Origin: Gemmatimonadaceae bacterium
GTDB lineage: Bacteria; Gemmatimonadota; Gemmatimonadetes; Gemmatimonadales; Gemmatimonadaceae
NCBI GenBank assembly: GCA_019752115.1
Contig: JAIEMN010000024.1
Location: 62,001 to 126,000 of the forward strand
Length of the DNA stretch: 64,000 bases
Direction of reading: 5' to 3'
The position numbers were made by a program, and so were the translations under genes. The notes beneath the pieces were generated by a model. It made no database searches, had not been told where the DNA came from, and worked only from the letters and a program-made list of their open reading frames with translations. Position 1 is the stretch's first letter, and the number at the start of each line of letters is the position of its first letter. Shown here piece by piece: positions 38,103-49,863 of the stretch.

Positions 38103-39226
38103 CAGGCAAACCGGCTGAGTGAAAACAACCCGATATCGTGCGTGGTCGCGCCACGCGTCACGAGATCCGCACAGATCTCCCCGATCACACTCGCGAACTT
38201 GAACCCATGCCCCGAGCACGGGCTCACCAGCAGCACCTCCGGATGCCCGGGCGCGCGATCGATGATGAAATGCTCGTCGGGCGTGTTGGTGAAGATGCAC
38301 GCGGCCGACGAGAGCAGCGGGCCGTTGGCCTGTGGGAAGTAACGCGCCGTCGCCGCCCGCAGCGCGGCTTCGTCGGCCGGGTGACACGCGCGGTCCATCG
38401 TATCGGGGTGAATGCGTTCGAACCGGTGATGGTACTTCCCGATCTTCATGCCGGGCACGCCGTACTCGGGAAAGCCATAGTACGTCCCCTCGGCGGCCTC
38501 GAGAATGAAGACGGGAAACGCACGCGGCGCGAACGCCGGCGCATCATCGAGGCCGAACCAGCCCAGCACCTGGCGCTCCGGCACCAGCAGCGGCGCCAGC
38601 ACTGGCGCGAGGTCCGCCATCCACGGCCCCGCCGACACGACCACCTGCCCCGCCTCGAAGGTGCCGGCGTCGGTCCGCACGCGCACCCGTCCGCCGAGCG
38701 GCTCCACCGCGAGCACGCGAACGCCGGTCCGCAGCTCCGCGCCATGGGATTCGGCGACCAGCGCATGCTGCGCGATGCACCGCTCCGGCGTCACGAACCC
38801 CGCATCGGGTTGCCAGACCGCCATCAGCTCCGGGCTCGGGCGCCACCCGGGAAAGCGCCGCGCGATCTCCGTCGCGTCGAATACCTCGTGGGGCAGATCG
38901 TGCGCCAGGCAGCTCCGCCGGCTCCCCTCGAACACGACGCCCCCCACGGGCCCGACATCCAACCCACCGGTGACATGCAGCAGCGGTTCGCGGAGCCCCT
39001 GCTCCAGCTCGCGCCACAGTTCGAAGGCGCGGCGCAGCAGCGGCACGTACGACGGATCCTCGAAATAGGCGAGACGAATGATGCGCGTGAGCCCATGCGA
39101 AGAGCCGAAGGCGTGCCCCAACGCGTGCTGCTCGAGCCCCAGCACCCGCTGCCCACGCCGCGCCAGATGCGCGGCCGCAGCGCTTCCCATACCGCCCAGC
39201 CCGACCACGATCACGTCATACGCCAT
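38102..39226 (-). CDS. FAD-dependent oxidase of the sarcosine / N-methyltryptophan oxidase family
   Basis: A 374-residue flavoenzyme of the monomeric sarcosine oxidase family (N-methyl amino-acid oxidation to formaldehyde and peroxide). The dinucleotide motif is VVGLGGMGSAAA at residues 7-18. SSHGLTRIIRLAY follows, and the C-part has CIFTNTPDEHFIID, where the Cys occupies the position of covalent FAD attachment in the family. CSGHGFKF is near the end. There is no signal peptide, so it is cytoplasmic. It is coupled (TGATG) to the giant exported fusion gene. The formaldehyde or formate product would suit the formate dehydrogenase operon that starts 134 bases away on the other strand. Confidence 0.88.
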   Translation of the reverse strand: MAYDVIVVGLGGMGSAAAAHLARRGQRVLGLEQHALGHAFGSSHGLTRIIRLAYFEDPSYVPLLRRAFELWRELEQGLREPLLHVTGGLDVGPVGGVVFEGSRRSCLAHDLPHEVFDATEIARRFPGWRPSPELMAVWQPDAGFVTPERCIAQHALVAESHGAELRTGVRVLAVEPLGGRVRVRTDAGTFEAGQVVVSAGPWMADLAPVLAPLLVPERQVLGWFGLDDAPAFAPRAFPVFILEAAEGTYYGFPEYGVPGMKIGKYHHRFERIHPDTMDRACHPADEAALRAATARYFPQANGPLLSSAACIFTNTPDEHFIIDRAPGHPEVLLVSPCSGHGFKFASVIGEICADLVTRGATTHDIGLFSLSRFA

Positions 39227-39359
39227 ACGTCGTGTTCCGGTTTATGGAATATCATCCACTCTAATGTGAGCGGACTGACCGTTCCTGCTTGCTCAACAGT
39301 GGTCCCTGACACACCGTAGCTAGAGTACGCGCGACACTCCCCCACGCACCCCCAAACAA

Positions 39360-41153
39360 ATGGCAGCGACCGATGTCTCCGACCCGCAATACTACCACCG
39401 GGTCGTGGATTGCCAGTGGGCCTGTCCGGCCCACACGAACGTTCCAGGCTACATCCGCCTGATCGCCCAGGGCAGGTACACCGAGAGCTACCTGCTCAAC
39501 CGCGAATCCAACGTCTTCCCGGGCATTCTCGGTCGCGTCTGCGATCGCCCCTGCGAACCCGCCTGCCGGCGTGGGCGCGTGGAAGAGAAGCCGGTCGCCA
39601 TCTGCCGCCTCAAGCGCGTGGCCGCCGATCACCGCGACGAAATCAAGGATCGCCTCCCCAAGGCGCCGTCGGTCAAGAACGGCAAGCGGGTCGCGCTCAT
39701 CGGCGCCGGACCGGCGTCGCTCACCGTCGCCAACGATCTGCTCCCGCTGGGCTACGACGTCACGATCTTCGAGAAGAACGCGACGCCCGGTGGTCTGATG
39801 CGCATCAACATCCCGTCGTTCCGCCTGCCGGAGCAGGTGCTCGACGAGGAGTGCGATTACATCATCGACATGGGCGCGCACATGCAGTACGGCACGCCCG
39901 TCACGAGCCTCAAGGCGCTGCTCGACGACGGCTACGACGCCGTGTTCGTCGGCGCCGGCGCCCCCAAGGGCAAGGAGCTCGATATCCCCGGCCGCTGGGA
40001 CGCGCCCGATCAGGTGCACATCGGCATCGAGTTCCTCGCCAACGTGCACTTCAAGCACATCGAGTCGATCGGCCCCAAGGTCATCATCATCGGCGTCGGC
40101 AACACGGCCATGGACTGCTGCCGCACGTCCAAGCGCCTCGGCGCCACTGATGTGAAGGTCGTGGCCCGCCGTGGCCGCAAGTACTTCAAGGCCTCGCCGT
40201 GGGAACTGGAAGACGCCGAGGAAGAGCAGGTCGAGATCATCGAGAACCACGCGCCCAAGCGCATGGTCATCGAGAACGGCAAGCTCGTCGGTATGGAGTT
40301 CGAAATCCTCCAGTGGACCGAAGACGCCAACGGCAAGCAGACCAGCACGGTGATGGGCACGACCATCATCCCCTGCGACCAGGTCATCCTCGCCATCGGT
40401 CAGGACAACGCCTTCGAGTTCATCGAGCGCGACATCGGCGTCAACTTCGACAGCAAGGGGATGCCGATCGTCAGCAAGACCACGCACCAGAGCACGCACC
40501 CGAAGGTCTTCTTCGGGGGCGACGCGGCGTGGGGCCCGGAGAACATCATCTGGGCGGTGGCGCACGGTCACGCGGCGGCGATCTCCATCGATCTGCAGTG
40601 CCAGGGCAAGCACGTCGACCACGATCGCCCGCCCTACGGCATGACGCTCGTGAGCGCCAAGATGGGCATGCATTCGTGGGCGTACGACAACGACTACGAA
40701 ACGGCCAAGCGCGCCAAGATGCAGCACGAAGATCTGGTGACGCGCTTCAAGGACCTGCACACCGAAGTGGAGCTCGGCTTCACCGCGGAGCAGGTCGCCA
40801 CCGAAGTGGGGCGCTGCCTCAACTGCGACATCCAGACGCACTTCACCGCCAAGAGCTGCATCGAGTGCGATGCGTGCGTGGACATTTGCCCCACGAACTG
40901 CCTCACGATCATTCCTGAGGAGCCGGAAGAGGCGCTGCGCCCCAAGCTGTCGGCGCCGGCGCTCAACCTCTCGCAGGCGATCTACGTGTCCGAAGCGCTG
41001 CCGCAGACCAAGCGCGTCATGGTGAAGGATGAGGACGTCTGCGTGCACTGCGGCCTGTGTGCCGAACGCTGCCCCACGGCGGCGTGGGACATGCGCCTCT
41101 TCGACCTCAAGAAGCCGATCGCAGCCTTGATCCCCGGACTGGTGGGCGTATGA
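39360..41153 (+). CDS. GltD-like FAD/NAD(P) oxidoreductase with added ferredoxin domain
   Basis: A 597-residue flavo-iron-sulfur protein. Residues of about 15-100 form the Fer4_20 domain with clustered Cys (CQWACPAHT, RVCDRPCEPAC). The FAD motif GAGPASLTVAND is near residue 115 and the NAD(P) motif GVGNTAMDCC near 245. FFGGDAAWGPE ends the flavin domain. The C-terminal 110 residues carry two 4Fe-4S motifs, CIECDACVDICPTNC and CVHCGLCAERCPT. It resembles glutamate synthase small subunit and NADPH:ferredoxin oxidoreductases, not glutamate synthase itself, since no gltB is present. It overlaps korA by ATGA, suggesting electron exchange between ferredoxin or the Kor enzyme and NAD(P). Confidence 0.88.
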   Translation: MAATDVSDPQYYHRVVDCQWACPAHTNVPGYIRLIAQGRYTESYLLNRESNVFPGILGRVCDRPCEPACRRGRVEEKPVAICRLKRVAADHRDEIKDRLPKAPSVKNGKRVALIGAGPASLTVANDLLPLGYDVTIFEKNATPGGLMRINIPSFRLPEQVLDEECDYIIDMGAHMQYGTPVTSLKALLDDGYDAVFVGAGAPKGKELDIPGRWDAPDQVHIGIEFLANVHFKHIESIGPKVIIIGVGNTAMDCCRTSKRLGATDVKVVARRGRKYFKASPWELEDAEEEQVEIIENHAPKRMVIENGKLVGMEFEILQWTEDANGKQTSTVMGTTIIPCDQVILAIGQDNAFEFIERDIGVNFDSKGMPIVSKTTHQSTHPKVFFGGDAAWGPENIIWAVAHGHAAAISIDLQCQGKHVDHDRPPYGMTLVSAKMGMHSWAYDNDYETAKRAKMQHEDLVTRFKDLHTEVELGFTAEQVATEVGRCLNCDIQTHFTAKSCIECDACVDICPTNCLTIIPEEPEEALRPKLSAPALNLSQAIYVSEALPQTKRVMVKDEDVCVHCGLCAERCPTAAWDMRLFDLKKPIAALIPGLVGV

Positions 41154-42961
41154 GCGGTATCAACGATTTCTCGTTCAAGATGGGGACCGTGAACGGCACC
41201 GGCTCGGCCAGTGCCAACGGCCTCCTCATGCAGGCCATCTTCCGCATGGGCATCCCGGTCACGGGCAAGAACATCTTCCCGTCGAACATCCAGGGGCTGC
41301 CCACGTGGTACGAAATCCGCGTCAGCAAGGACGGCTACACGGCGCGTCCGAGCGAAGTGGACCTCGTGGTCGCGCTCAACCCGGCCACCTACGCCAAGGA
41401 CGTGGCCACGGTGCGCCCCGGCGGCTACCTGGTGTACGACTCCAGCTGGCCGCTCGATCCGGACCTCGTGCGCGAAGGGATCACCATTCTGGGGATCCCC
41501 TTCGGCAAGATGTGCGTGGAGAACTTCCAGGGCGATCGTGATCGCACCCTGCTCCGCAACATCGTCTACGCCGGCTCGCTGGCCGCGCTGCTCGACATCG
41601 ACATGGACGTCATCAGCAGCATGCTCGCCGAGAAGTACGGCAAGAAGCCGAAGCTGCTCGATTCCAACCACAAAGCCATTCGCCTCGGCTACGACTACGC
41701 CAAGGCGAACTTCCACTGCCCGCTGCCGTTTCGCCTCGAGAAGATGGACGCCACGAGCGGCTCCATCCTGATCGACGGCAACACGGCCTGCGCACTCGGG
41801 GCGGTGTACGCCGGCGCGACGGTGGGGGCCTGGTACCCCATCACGCCGGCCACCGCGCTGATGGAGCAGTTCAAGGGTTTCTGCGAGAAGTTCCGCGTCG
41901 AGAAGGAAACGGGCGTACACAACTACGCCATTCTCCAGGCCGAAGACGAACTCGCCGCCGCCGGGATCGTGATCGGCGCCGGCTGGGCGGGGGCGCGCGC
42001 CTTCACCAACACGTCGGGCCCCGGCATCTCGCTGATGCAGGAGTTCATCGGCCTCGCCTATTACACCGACATTCCGGCCGTCTTCTTCGATGTGCAGCGC
42101 TGCGGCCCGGCCACGGGCATGCCCACGCGCACGCAACAGGCCGACCTCATGTCGCTGGCGTATGCCTCGCACGGCGACACCAAGCACATCGTGCTCTTCC
42201 CCGCCAACCCGGGCGAAGCGTTTGAGATGGCGGTGCAGAGCTTTGACATCGCCGAGCGCTTCCAGACGCCGGTGTTCGTGGCGACCGATCTCGACATCGG
42301 CATGAACGACTGGATGGTGCCGCGGCTGAAGTGGGACGACAGCTACCGCCCCGATCGCGGCAAGGTGCTCGATGCCGCCGGGCTGGAGAAGGTCCAGAAG
42401 TTCTCGCGCTACCTCGATGTGGACGGTGATGGCATCGCCGCCCGTACGCTCCCCGGCGTGGGCGGCAAGGGCGCGTACTTCGTGCGCGGCTCCGGCCACG
42501 ACAAGCACGCCGCCTACACCGAAGACTCGGACGCCTACCTCGAGCTCGTCGATCGCATCAAGCGCAAGATCGACGGCGCGGCCAATCATGTGCCGCAGCC
42601 GGTAATCATCCGCCAGCCGGGCGCCGAGATCGGCCTCGTCACCATCGGTGGCTGCGACGCCGCCGTGCGGGAAGCGGCCGACAAGCTCAAGGCCAAGGGG
42701 ATCCTCGTGGATGTCATGCGCATCCGCGGCTTCCCCTTCAGCGCCGAAGTGAAGGCGTTCTTCGACAGCCACAGCACGAACTTCGTGATCGAACAGAACC
42801 GCGACGCGCAGCTGCGGGCGCTGCTGGCCATTGAAACCGGCCTCCCCCGCGACAGCATGACGCCCATTCTCGATTACGGCGGGATGCCCCTCACGGCCAA
42901 GACCGTGGTGGACGCCGTCTCGACCCACGTGGCGGCGCCGACCGCCGGAGCGACCGCATGA
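41150..42961 (+). CDS. korA: 2-oxoacid:ferredoxin oxidoreductase, fused gamma-alpha subunit
   Basis: A 603-residue subunit with an N-terminal gamma (catalytic accessory) domain, about 1-190, fused to the alpha domain, as in two-subunit KorAB. Residues near 225 contain AWYPITPATALMEQ, the pyrimidine-binding start, and the TRTQQADL loop near 325. The C-terminal transketolase-like domain includes RIRGFPFS. It catalyses CoA- and ferredoxin-dependent oxidation, or reductive carboxylation, of 2-oxoglutarate or another 2-oxoacid. Both neighbours are coupled by ATGA overlaps. Two-subunit enzymes of this type usually favour 2-oxoglutarate, hence korA; pyruvate or branched-chain acids are alternatives. 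Confidence 0.87.
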   Translation: MSGINDFSFKMGTVNGTGSASANGLLMQAIFRMGIPVTGKNIFPSNIQGLPTWYEIRVSKDGYTARPSEVDLVVALNPATYAKDVATVRPGGYLVYDSSWPLDPDLVREGITILGIPFGKMCVENFQGDRDRTLLRNIVYAGSLAALLDIDMDVISSMLAEKYGKKPKLLDSNHKAIRLGYDYAKANFHCPLPFRLEKMDATSGSILIDGNTACALGAVYAGATVGAWYPITPATALMEQFKGFCEKFRVEKETGVHNYAILQAEDELAAAGIVIGAGWAGARAFTNTSGPGISLMQEFIGLAYYTDIPAVFFDVQRCGPATGMPTRTQQADLMSLAYASHGDTKHIVLFPANPGEAFEMAVQSFDIAERFQTPVFVATDLDIGMNDWMVPRLKWDDSYRPDRGKVLDAAGLEKVQKFSRYLDVDGDGIAARTLPGVGGKGAYFVRGSGHDKHAAYTEDSDAYLELVDRIKRKIDGAANHVPQPVIIRQPGAEIGLVTIGGCDAAVREAADKLKAKGILVDVMRIRGFPFSAEVKAFFDSHSTNFVIEQNRDAQLRALLAIETGLPRDSMTPILDYGGMPLTAKTVVDAVSTHVAAPTAGATA

Positions 42962-44013
42962 CGAGTATTGCCAAGCCTCCTGTTCGTCACCCGAGCTCCC
43001 GCACCAACGGCCTCGGGCTGACGCTCCGTGATTACGAAGGCGCGATGTCCACGCTCTGCGCCGGCTGCGGCCACGACTCCGTGACCGCCGCCATTGTGCA
43101 GGCCGCCTGGGAGCTCGAACTGCAGCCGCATCGCGTCGGCAAGATGAGCGGCATCGGCTGCTCGTCCAAGACGACCGCGTACTTCATGAAGCAGTCGCAC
43201 GGCTTCAACTCCGTGCACGGCCGCATGCCGTCGGTCACCTCGGGCGCGGCCGCCGCGAACCGCGGCCTCACCTACATCGGCGTCTCCGGCGACGGCGACT
43301 CGCTCTCCATTGGCCTCGGCCAGCTGAGCCACGCCATCCGCCGCAACGTGAACATGCTGTACATGCTCGAGAACAACGGCGTGTACGGCCTCACGAAGGG
43401 GCAGTTCTCCGCCTCGGCCGACGTGGGCTCCATGAGCAAGAAGGGCGAGGCCAACGAACAGCAGCCGATCGATCCGGTGCTGCTCGCGCTCACGCTCGGT
43501 GCCACCTTCGTGGGCCGCTCCTTCTCGGGTGACAAGAAGCAGCTGGTGCCGATCATCAAGGCCGGCCTCGCGCACAAGGGCTTCGCCATCATCGACATCA
43601 TCTCGCCCTGCGTGTCGTTCAACGACCACGAAGGGTCCACCAAGAGCTACGCGTTCACGCGCGAGCACGAAGTGGAAGCGGTCGAGGCCGACTTCATCCC
43701 ACTGCGCCGCGAAATCACCGTACCGGAGACAGGCGAGGACGTGCGCAGCGTTCAGATGCATGACGGCGCCACGGTCCGCCTCCGTTCGACGGCGCCGGAT
43801 TACGATCCGACGAACCGCGAGTCGGCCTACGCGCATGTGCGCGCCTGCCAGTCGCGCGGGGAAATCGCCACCGGGCTGCTGTTCGTGAACGAAGATGGTC
43901 GCGAGATGCACGACTACCTCCGCACGCCGGAGACGCCGCTCGTGGACCTGCCCTACGACAAGCTCTGCCCGGGCGCCGCGGCGCTCGACAAGCTCATGGA
44001 GCGGTACCGCTGA
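42958..44013 (+). CDS. korB: 2-oxoacid:ferredoxin oxidoreductase, beta (TPP) subunit
   Basis: A 351-residue thiamine-diphosphate subunit. GVSGDGDSLSIGLGQ and ENNGVYGLTKGQ form the TPP/Mg site. Cys of CAGCGHD, GIGCSSKT and SPCVSFND supply the four ligands expected for the single 4Fe-4S cluster in two-subunit enzymes. It overlaps korA by ATGA and is followed 5 bases later by fdsG, so the 2-oxoacid oxidoreductase and the formate dehydrogenase genes appear co-transcribed. Residues past about 250 (EADFIPLRREITVP) form the C-terminal extension normal for KorB. Confidence 0.88.
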   Translation: MTSIAKPPVRHPSSRTNGLGLTLRDYEGAMSTLCAGCGHDSVTAAIVQAAWELELQPHRVGKMSGIGCSSKTTAYFMKQSHGFNSVHGRMPSVTSGAAAANRGLTYIGVSGDGDSLSIGLGQLSHAIRRNVNMLYMLENNGVYGLTKGQFSASADVGSMSKKGEANEQQPIDPVLLALTLGATFVGRSFSGDKKQLVPIIKAGLAHKGFAIIDIISPCVSFNDHEGSTKSYAFTREHEVEAVEADFIPLRREITVPETGEDVRSVQMHDGATVRLRSTAPDYDPTNRESAYAHVRACQSRGEIATGLLFVNEDGREMHDYLRTPETPLVDLPYDKLCPGAAALDKLMERYR

Positions 44014-44018
44014 GCGCC

Positions 44019-44519
44019 ATGGCGCCGGACGCGTCCGCATCGCCCGCCGTGGATGGCGAGCAGGTCGTCCTCGACGAGCTGCTCGCCACGACGCCCACGC
44101 ACCCGGAGTTTCTGCTGCCCGTGCTGCAGCAACTCCAGGCCCGCGTGGGCTTCGTGTCCACGCACGCCATCAAGTCCGTCGCCGAGGCGTTCAATCTCTC
44201 GCGGGCGGAGGTGTTCGGCGTCGTGACGTTCTATCGGGACCTGCGCGAAGCACCGGTTGGCGACACCGTCGTGCAGATCTGCATGGCCGAAGCCTGTCAG
44301 TCGGTCGGCTGTCGCGAGCTCGCGGCGCACGCCTGCCGGCAGCTCGGCGTCACGATGAACCAGACCACGGCCGACGGCCGCGTGCACCTTGAGGAAGCGT
44401 TCTGCTTCGGCAACTGCGCGCTGGGGCCGGCGGTCCGCATTGGCGACGACATCCACGGCGGTGTCACGCCCGAACGGTTCGACGAACTGCTGGCTGAGGC
44501 CGTCTCGCCGACGGTGTAG
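44019..44519 (+). CDS. fdsG: NAD-dependent formate dehydrogenase gamma subunit (NuoE-like)
   Basis: A 166-residue thioredoxin-like 2Fe-2S protein of the NuoE/FdsG family. The cluster ligands are C-x4-C (CMAEAC, near residue 88) and C-x3-C (CFGNC, near residue 128). The N-terminal LPVLQQLQARVGFVS helix pair and FYRDLREAP are typical. It passes electrons between the FdsB flavin and the FdsA clusters. It is the first gene of the fds set, with a 5-base gap after korB. A NuoE of complex I is found separately at 62661, so this copy belongs to formate dehydrogenase. Confidence 0.9.
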   Translation: MAPDASASPAVDGEQVVLDELLATTPTHPEFLLPVLQQLQARVGFVSTHAIKSVAEAFNLSRAEVFGVVTFYRDLREAPVGDTVVQICMAEACQSVGCRELAAHACRQLGVTMNQTTADGRVHLEEAFCFGNCALGPAVRIGDDIHGGVTPERFDELLAEAVSPTV

Positions 44520-44582
44520 TCTGCCCCACCCCGCGCCTCCCTCCTGCGCGGGTTGCACTCCCCCACCACCCCCCGCGCCTCG

Positions 44583-46114
<1,532 letters not shown>

Positions 46115-46118
<4 letters not shown>

Positions 46119-48832
46119 CGATCACGCTCACCATCGACGGGATGCCGGTGGCCGTACCCGCCGGCACCTCTATCATGCAGGCGGCAACTCAGGTTGGCGT
46201 GGACATCGCCAAGCTGTGCGCCACCGACTCCCTCAAGGCGTTCGGCTCCTGCCGGCTGTGTCTGGTCGAAGTCGAGGGGCGCCGTGGACTCCCTGCCAGC
46301 TGCACGACGCCCGCCGAAGACGGCATGGTGGTGCGGACGCAGACCCCCAAGGTGGCGCGCGTGCGGCGGAACGTGATGGAGCTCTATATCTCCGATCATC
46401 CGCTCGACTGTCTCACCTGCCCTGCCAACGGCAACTGCGAGTTGCAGGATATGGCCGGCGCCGTGGGGCTGCGCCAGGTGCGCTACGGCTACGAGGGCGC
46501 CAATCACCTTGTGGCCGAGAAGGACGAATCGAACCCGTACTTCACCTTCGATCCGTCCAAGTGCATCGTCTGCTCGCGCTGTGTACGGGCGTGTGATGAA
46601 ATCCAGGGGACCTTCGCGCTCAGCATCACCGATCGCGGCTTTGCCTCGAAGGTGAGTGCCGGCATGAACGAGGGCTTCCTCGCCTCGGAGTGCGTGTCGT
46701 GCGGCGCCTGTGTGGAGGCCTGTCCCACGGCCACGCTGATCGAGAAGACGGTCATCGACGCCGGGCAGCCCGACCGCGTCGTGAAGACGACCTGCGCCTA
46801 CTGCGGCGTCGGCTGTTCCTTCGAAGCGGAGCTCAAGGGAAACGACGTGGTGCGCATGGCGCCGGATCCATCGGGCGGCGCCAACGAAGGACACAGCTGT
46901 GTGAAGGGGCGCTTTGCGTGGGGGTACGCCACGCACCCGGACCGGGTGACCACCCCGCTCGTGCGCGACAGCATTCACGAGGCATGGCGCGCGGTGAGCT
47001 GGGATGAGGCCATTGCCGAAGCTGCGAAGCGGTTCCAGGCCATTCAGTCCGCCTTCGGAATTGGCGCGATTGGCGGCGTCTCCTCCAGTCGCTGCACCAA
47101 CGAAGAGGTCTACGTGGTGCAGAAGCTCATTCGCGCCGCGTTCCAGAACAACAACATCGATACCTGCGCCCGGGTGTGCCATTCGCCCACCGGATATGGT
47201 CTCAAGCAGACCTTTGGCACGTCGGCCGGCACGCAGGATTTCAAGAGCGTCGAGTATGCCGATGTGATCGTCGTGATCGGGGCCAACCCCACCGACGCGC
47301 ATCCGGTGTTCGGGGCCCGAATGAAGCGGCGGTTGCGTCAGGGCGCCAAGCTGATCGTGATTGATCCGCGGCGGATCGACCTGGTGCGGAGCCCGCACAT
47401 TCAGGCCGCGCATCACCTGCAGCTCCGCCCCGGTACCAACGTCGCCGTGATCAATGCCCTCGCCCATACGCTGGTCAGCGAAGGGCTGGTGAACGAGGCC
47501 TTCGTGGCTGCGCGGTGCGACGCGCGATCGTTCCAGCAGTGGCGCGACTTCATTGCGCAGCCGCAGAACAGCCCGGAGGCCACCGAAGCCTTCACCGGCG
47601 TTCCCGCCGCCGAGCTCCGCGCCGCGGCGCGCCTGTATGCCACGGGCGGTAACGGCGCGATCTACTACGGCCTGGGCGTGACGGAGCACAGCCAGGGGAG
47701 CACCATGGTGCTCGGCATCGCCAACCTCGCCATGGCCGCCGGTCAGGTCGGGCGCGATGGCACGGGCGTGAACCCGCTGCGCGGCCAGAACAACGTGCAG
47801 GGCTCGTGTGACATGGGCTCGTTCCCGCACGAGCTCCCCGGCTATCGCCACATCTCCGACGATGCGACGCGCGCGAGCTTTGAAGACGCGTGGGGCGTGT
47901 CGCTCGACCCCGAGCCGGGGCTGCGCATTCCCAACATGCTCGCCGGCGCCCTCGCCGGGCAGTTCCGAGGGATGTTCATCCAGGGCGAAGATCTCGCGCA
48001 GTCGGATCCCAATACCCAACACGTCACGGCGGCGCTCGCGGCCATGGACTGTGTCGTGGTACAGGACCTCTTCCTGAACGAAACGGCCAAGTACGCGCAC
48101 ATCTTTTTCCCGGGCACGGCGTTCCTTGAGAAGGACGGCACCTTCACCAACGCCGAGCGTCGCATCAATCGCGTGCGGCCCGCCATGCCATCGCGCACGG
48201 GTATTCAGGAGTGGGAAGCCGTCACGCGCCTCGCGACGGCGATGGGCTACCCCATGCACTACCGGAACGCCGCCGAGATCATGGACGAGATCGCGCGCCT
48301 CACGCCGAGCTTCGCCGGCGTGTCGTTTGCCTATCTCGATCAGGTGGGGAGCGTGCAGTGGCCCTGCTCCGCGCAGACGGCACCACGCGGGACGCGCATC
48401 ATGCACGAAGAGGGCTTTGTGCGCGGCAAGGGGCGCTTCCTCATCACGCAGTACGTGCCGACCGACGAACGCGCGAACCGCAAGTACCCGCTGCTGCTCA
48501 CGACCGGGCGCATTCTCAGCCAGTACAACGTGGGTACCGAAACACGCCGCACGGCCAACACGGTGTGGCATCCCGAAGATGTGCTGGAGATGCATCCGGC
48601 CGATGCGGAGGTGCGCGGTATCGGTGACGGCGACGGCGTCCAGCTGGCGAGTCGCAAGGGCGCGATCACGCTGCACGCCCACGTGACCGATCGCGTGCCA
48701 GCCGGGGTGGTGTACACGACGTTCCACCACCCCGACTCGGCGGCCAACATCGTCACCACCGAATACTCCGACTGGGCCACCAACTGCCCGGAGTACAAGG
48801 TCACCGCGGTGGAGGTACGGCCGGTTGACTGA
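46115..48832 (+). CDS. fdsA: NAD-dependent formate dehydrogenase, molybdenum catalytic alpha subunit
   Basis: A 905-residue molybdopterin enzyme oxidising formate to CO2 in the cytoplasm. The N-terminus carries a 2Fe-2S ferredoxin (GSCRLCLVEV), a His-ligated cluster (DHPLDCLTCPANGNC), two 4Fe-4S motifs (CIVCSRCVRAC and CVSCGACVEAC) and the proximal cluster CAYCGVGC. The metal ligand is a cysteine, C355 in ARVCHSPT, encoded by TGC, so selenocysteine is not used. The bis-MGD domains follow to the end. It overlaps fdsB by ATGA and fdhD by 8 bases. Length and order match oxygen-tolerant FdsABG enzymes. Confidence 0.95.
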
Positions 48833-49643
48833 GCCCGTCGAGGCGCTCGCCGCGCACCCACGCATGGTCGCCATTGGCGATCGCACGCAGACGTGGGGGA
48901 TCGCGCTCGAGGTCCCCGTGGAGATCACGCTCAACGGCGAACCGTGGACGGTGCTGCTGGCGTCCCCCGAGTCGCTGGAGGATCTCGCCGTGGGGCTGGC
49001 GGTCACCGAGGGCGTGTTGCGTGACGTGACCGCCGTCGAGGCGATCCACACGGCCACCTTCCTGCGCGACGTGCGGGTCGATTTGCGCATCCCGACATGG
49101 GCAATCGACGCCACGGCGAAGCGGGCACGGACGCTCGTGAGCGGGACCGCCTGCGGATTGTGCGGCATCGAATCGCTGGCGCAGCTGGAGGCCCGACGCC
49201 CAGTGCGGAGCCAGCCCCCCGTTCCCGTCGCCGATGCGGCGATCCGCGCGGCGCTCGAGGCGCTGCCGGCGCTCCAGCCACTCAATCAGGCCACGCGCTC
49301 GGTCCACGTGGCCGCGTGGTGCACGCTCGAGGGGACCATTCAGCTCGCCCGCGAGGATGTGGGTCGCCACAACGCGCTCGACAAGCTCGTGGGGGCGCTG
49401 GCCCGCATGGACCGGCTCGCTGAGCAGGGCTTCATCCTGATGAGCAGCCGCGGGAGCTACGAGCTGGTGGCCAAGGCCGCCGCCCTCAATGCCCAGCTGC
49501 TGGCCACCGTGTCGGCGCCGACGGCGCTGGCCCTGACCTGGGCCGATGCGTTGCAGTTGCCGCTCGCTTCCACGGTGCGCACCGGCGATCTTGTAGAGGT
49601 CGTCCGCTTCCCCCACTCCCCAGTGCCCCCCGATGCCGACTGA
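48825..49643 (+). CDS. fdhD: Formate dehydrogenase sulfurtransferase FdhD/FdsC
   Basis: A 272-residue FdhD-family protein that transfers sulfur to the molybdenum cofactor before it enters FdsA. The sulfur-carrying pair is C110 and C113 in ACGLCG. AREDVGRHNALDK and SSRGSYELVAKAA are family motifs. The start is taken as TTG 48825 because GGAGG lies 9 bases upstream and it overlaps the fdsA stop by 8 bases. The next methionine (48864) would remove part of the N-terminus but is possible. Placement between fdsA and fdsD matches known fds operons. Confidence 0.92.
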   Translation: MTEPVEALAAHPRMVAIGDRTQTWGIALEVPVEITLNGEPWTVLLASPESLEDLAVGLAVTEGVLRDVTAVEAIHTATFLRDVRVDLRIPTWAIDATAKRARTLVSGTACGLCGIESLAQLEARRPVRSQPPVPVADAAIRAALEALPALQPLNQATRSVHVAAWCTLEGTIQLAREDVGRHNALDKLVGALARMDRLAEQGFILMSSRGSYELVAKAAALNAQLLATVSAPTALALTWADALQLPLASTVRTGDLVEVVRFPHSPVPPDAD

Positions 49644-49863
49644 CGACCTGGTGCGCATGGCCAACCAGATCGCGCAATTCTTCGCCGTGTACCCGGACGA
49701 AGACGCGATCGACGGTGTGCGCGATCATCTCGAAAAGTTCTGGCCCCCGACGATGCGCAAGGAACTCGTTGCCATCGTGGACGGCCTGCAGCTCGCCGAG
49801 GGCGAGCTGCACCCGCTCGCGCGTCGGGCGGCCGAGCAGCTGCGCAATCCGGCGGGCGAGTGA
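49633..49863 (+). CDS. fdsD: NAD-dependent formate dehydrogenase delta subunit
   Basis: A 76-residue FdsD-family protein, typical in size. MPTDDLVRMANQIAQFF and HLEKFWPPTMRKEL match the family, including the conserved FW.P.MR stretch. It is needed for or stabilises the assembled formate dehydrogenase in known systems. It overlaps fdhD by 11 bases and mobA by 4 (GTGA). Confidence 0.92.
   Translation: MPTDDLVRMANQIAQFFAVYPDEDAIDGVRDHLEKFWPPTMRKELVAIVDGLQLAEGELHPLARRAAEQLRNPAGE

Noticed and set aside
39227-39359. Promoter hexamers in the divergent region before the kor-fds operon
   Set aside because: TTGCTC and TAGCTA are present but 22 bases apart, too wide for a sigma-70-type promoter.
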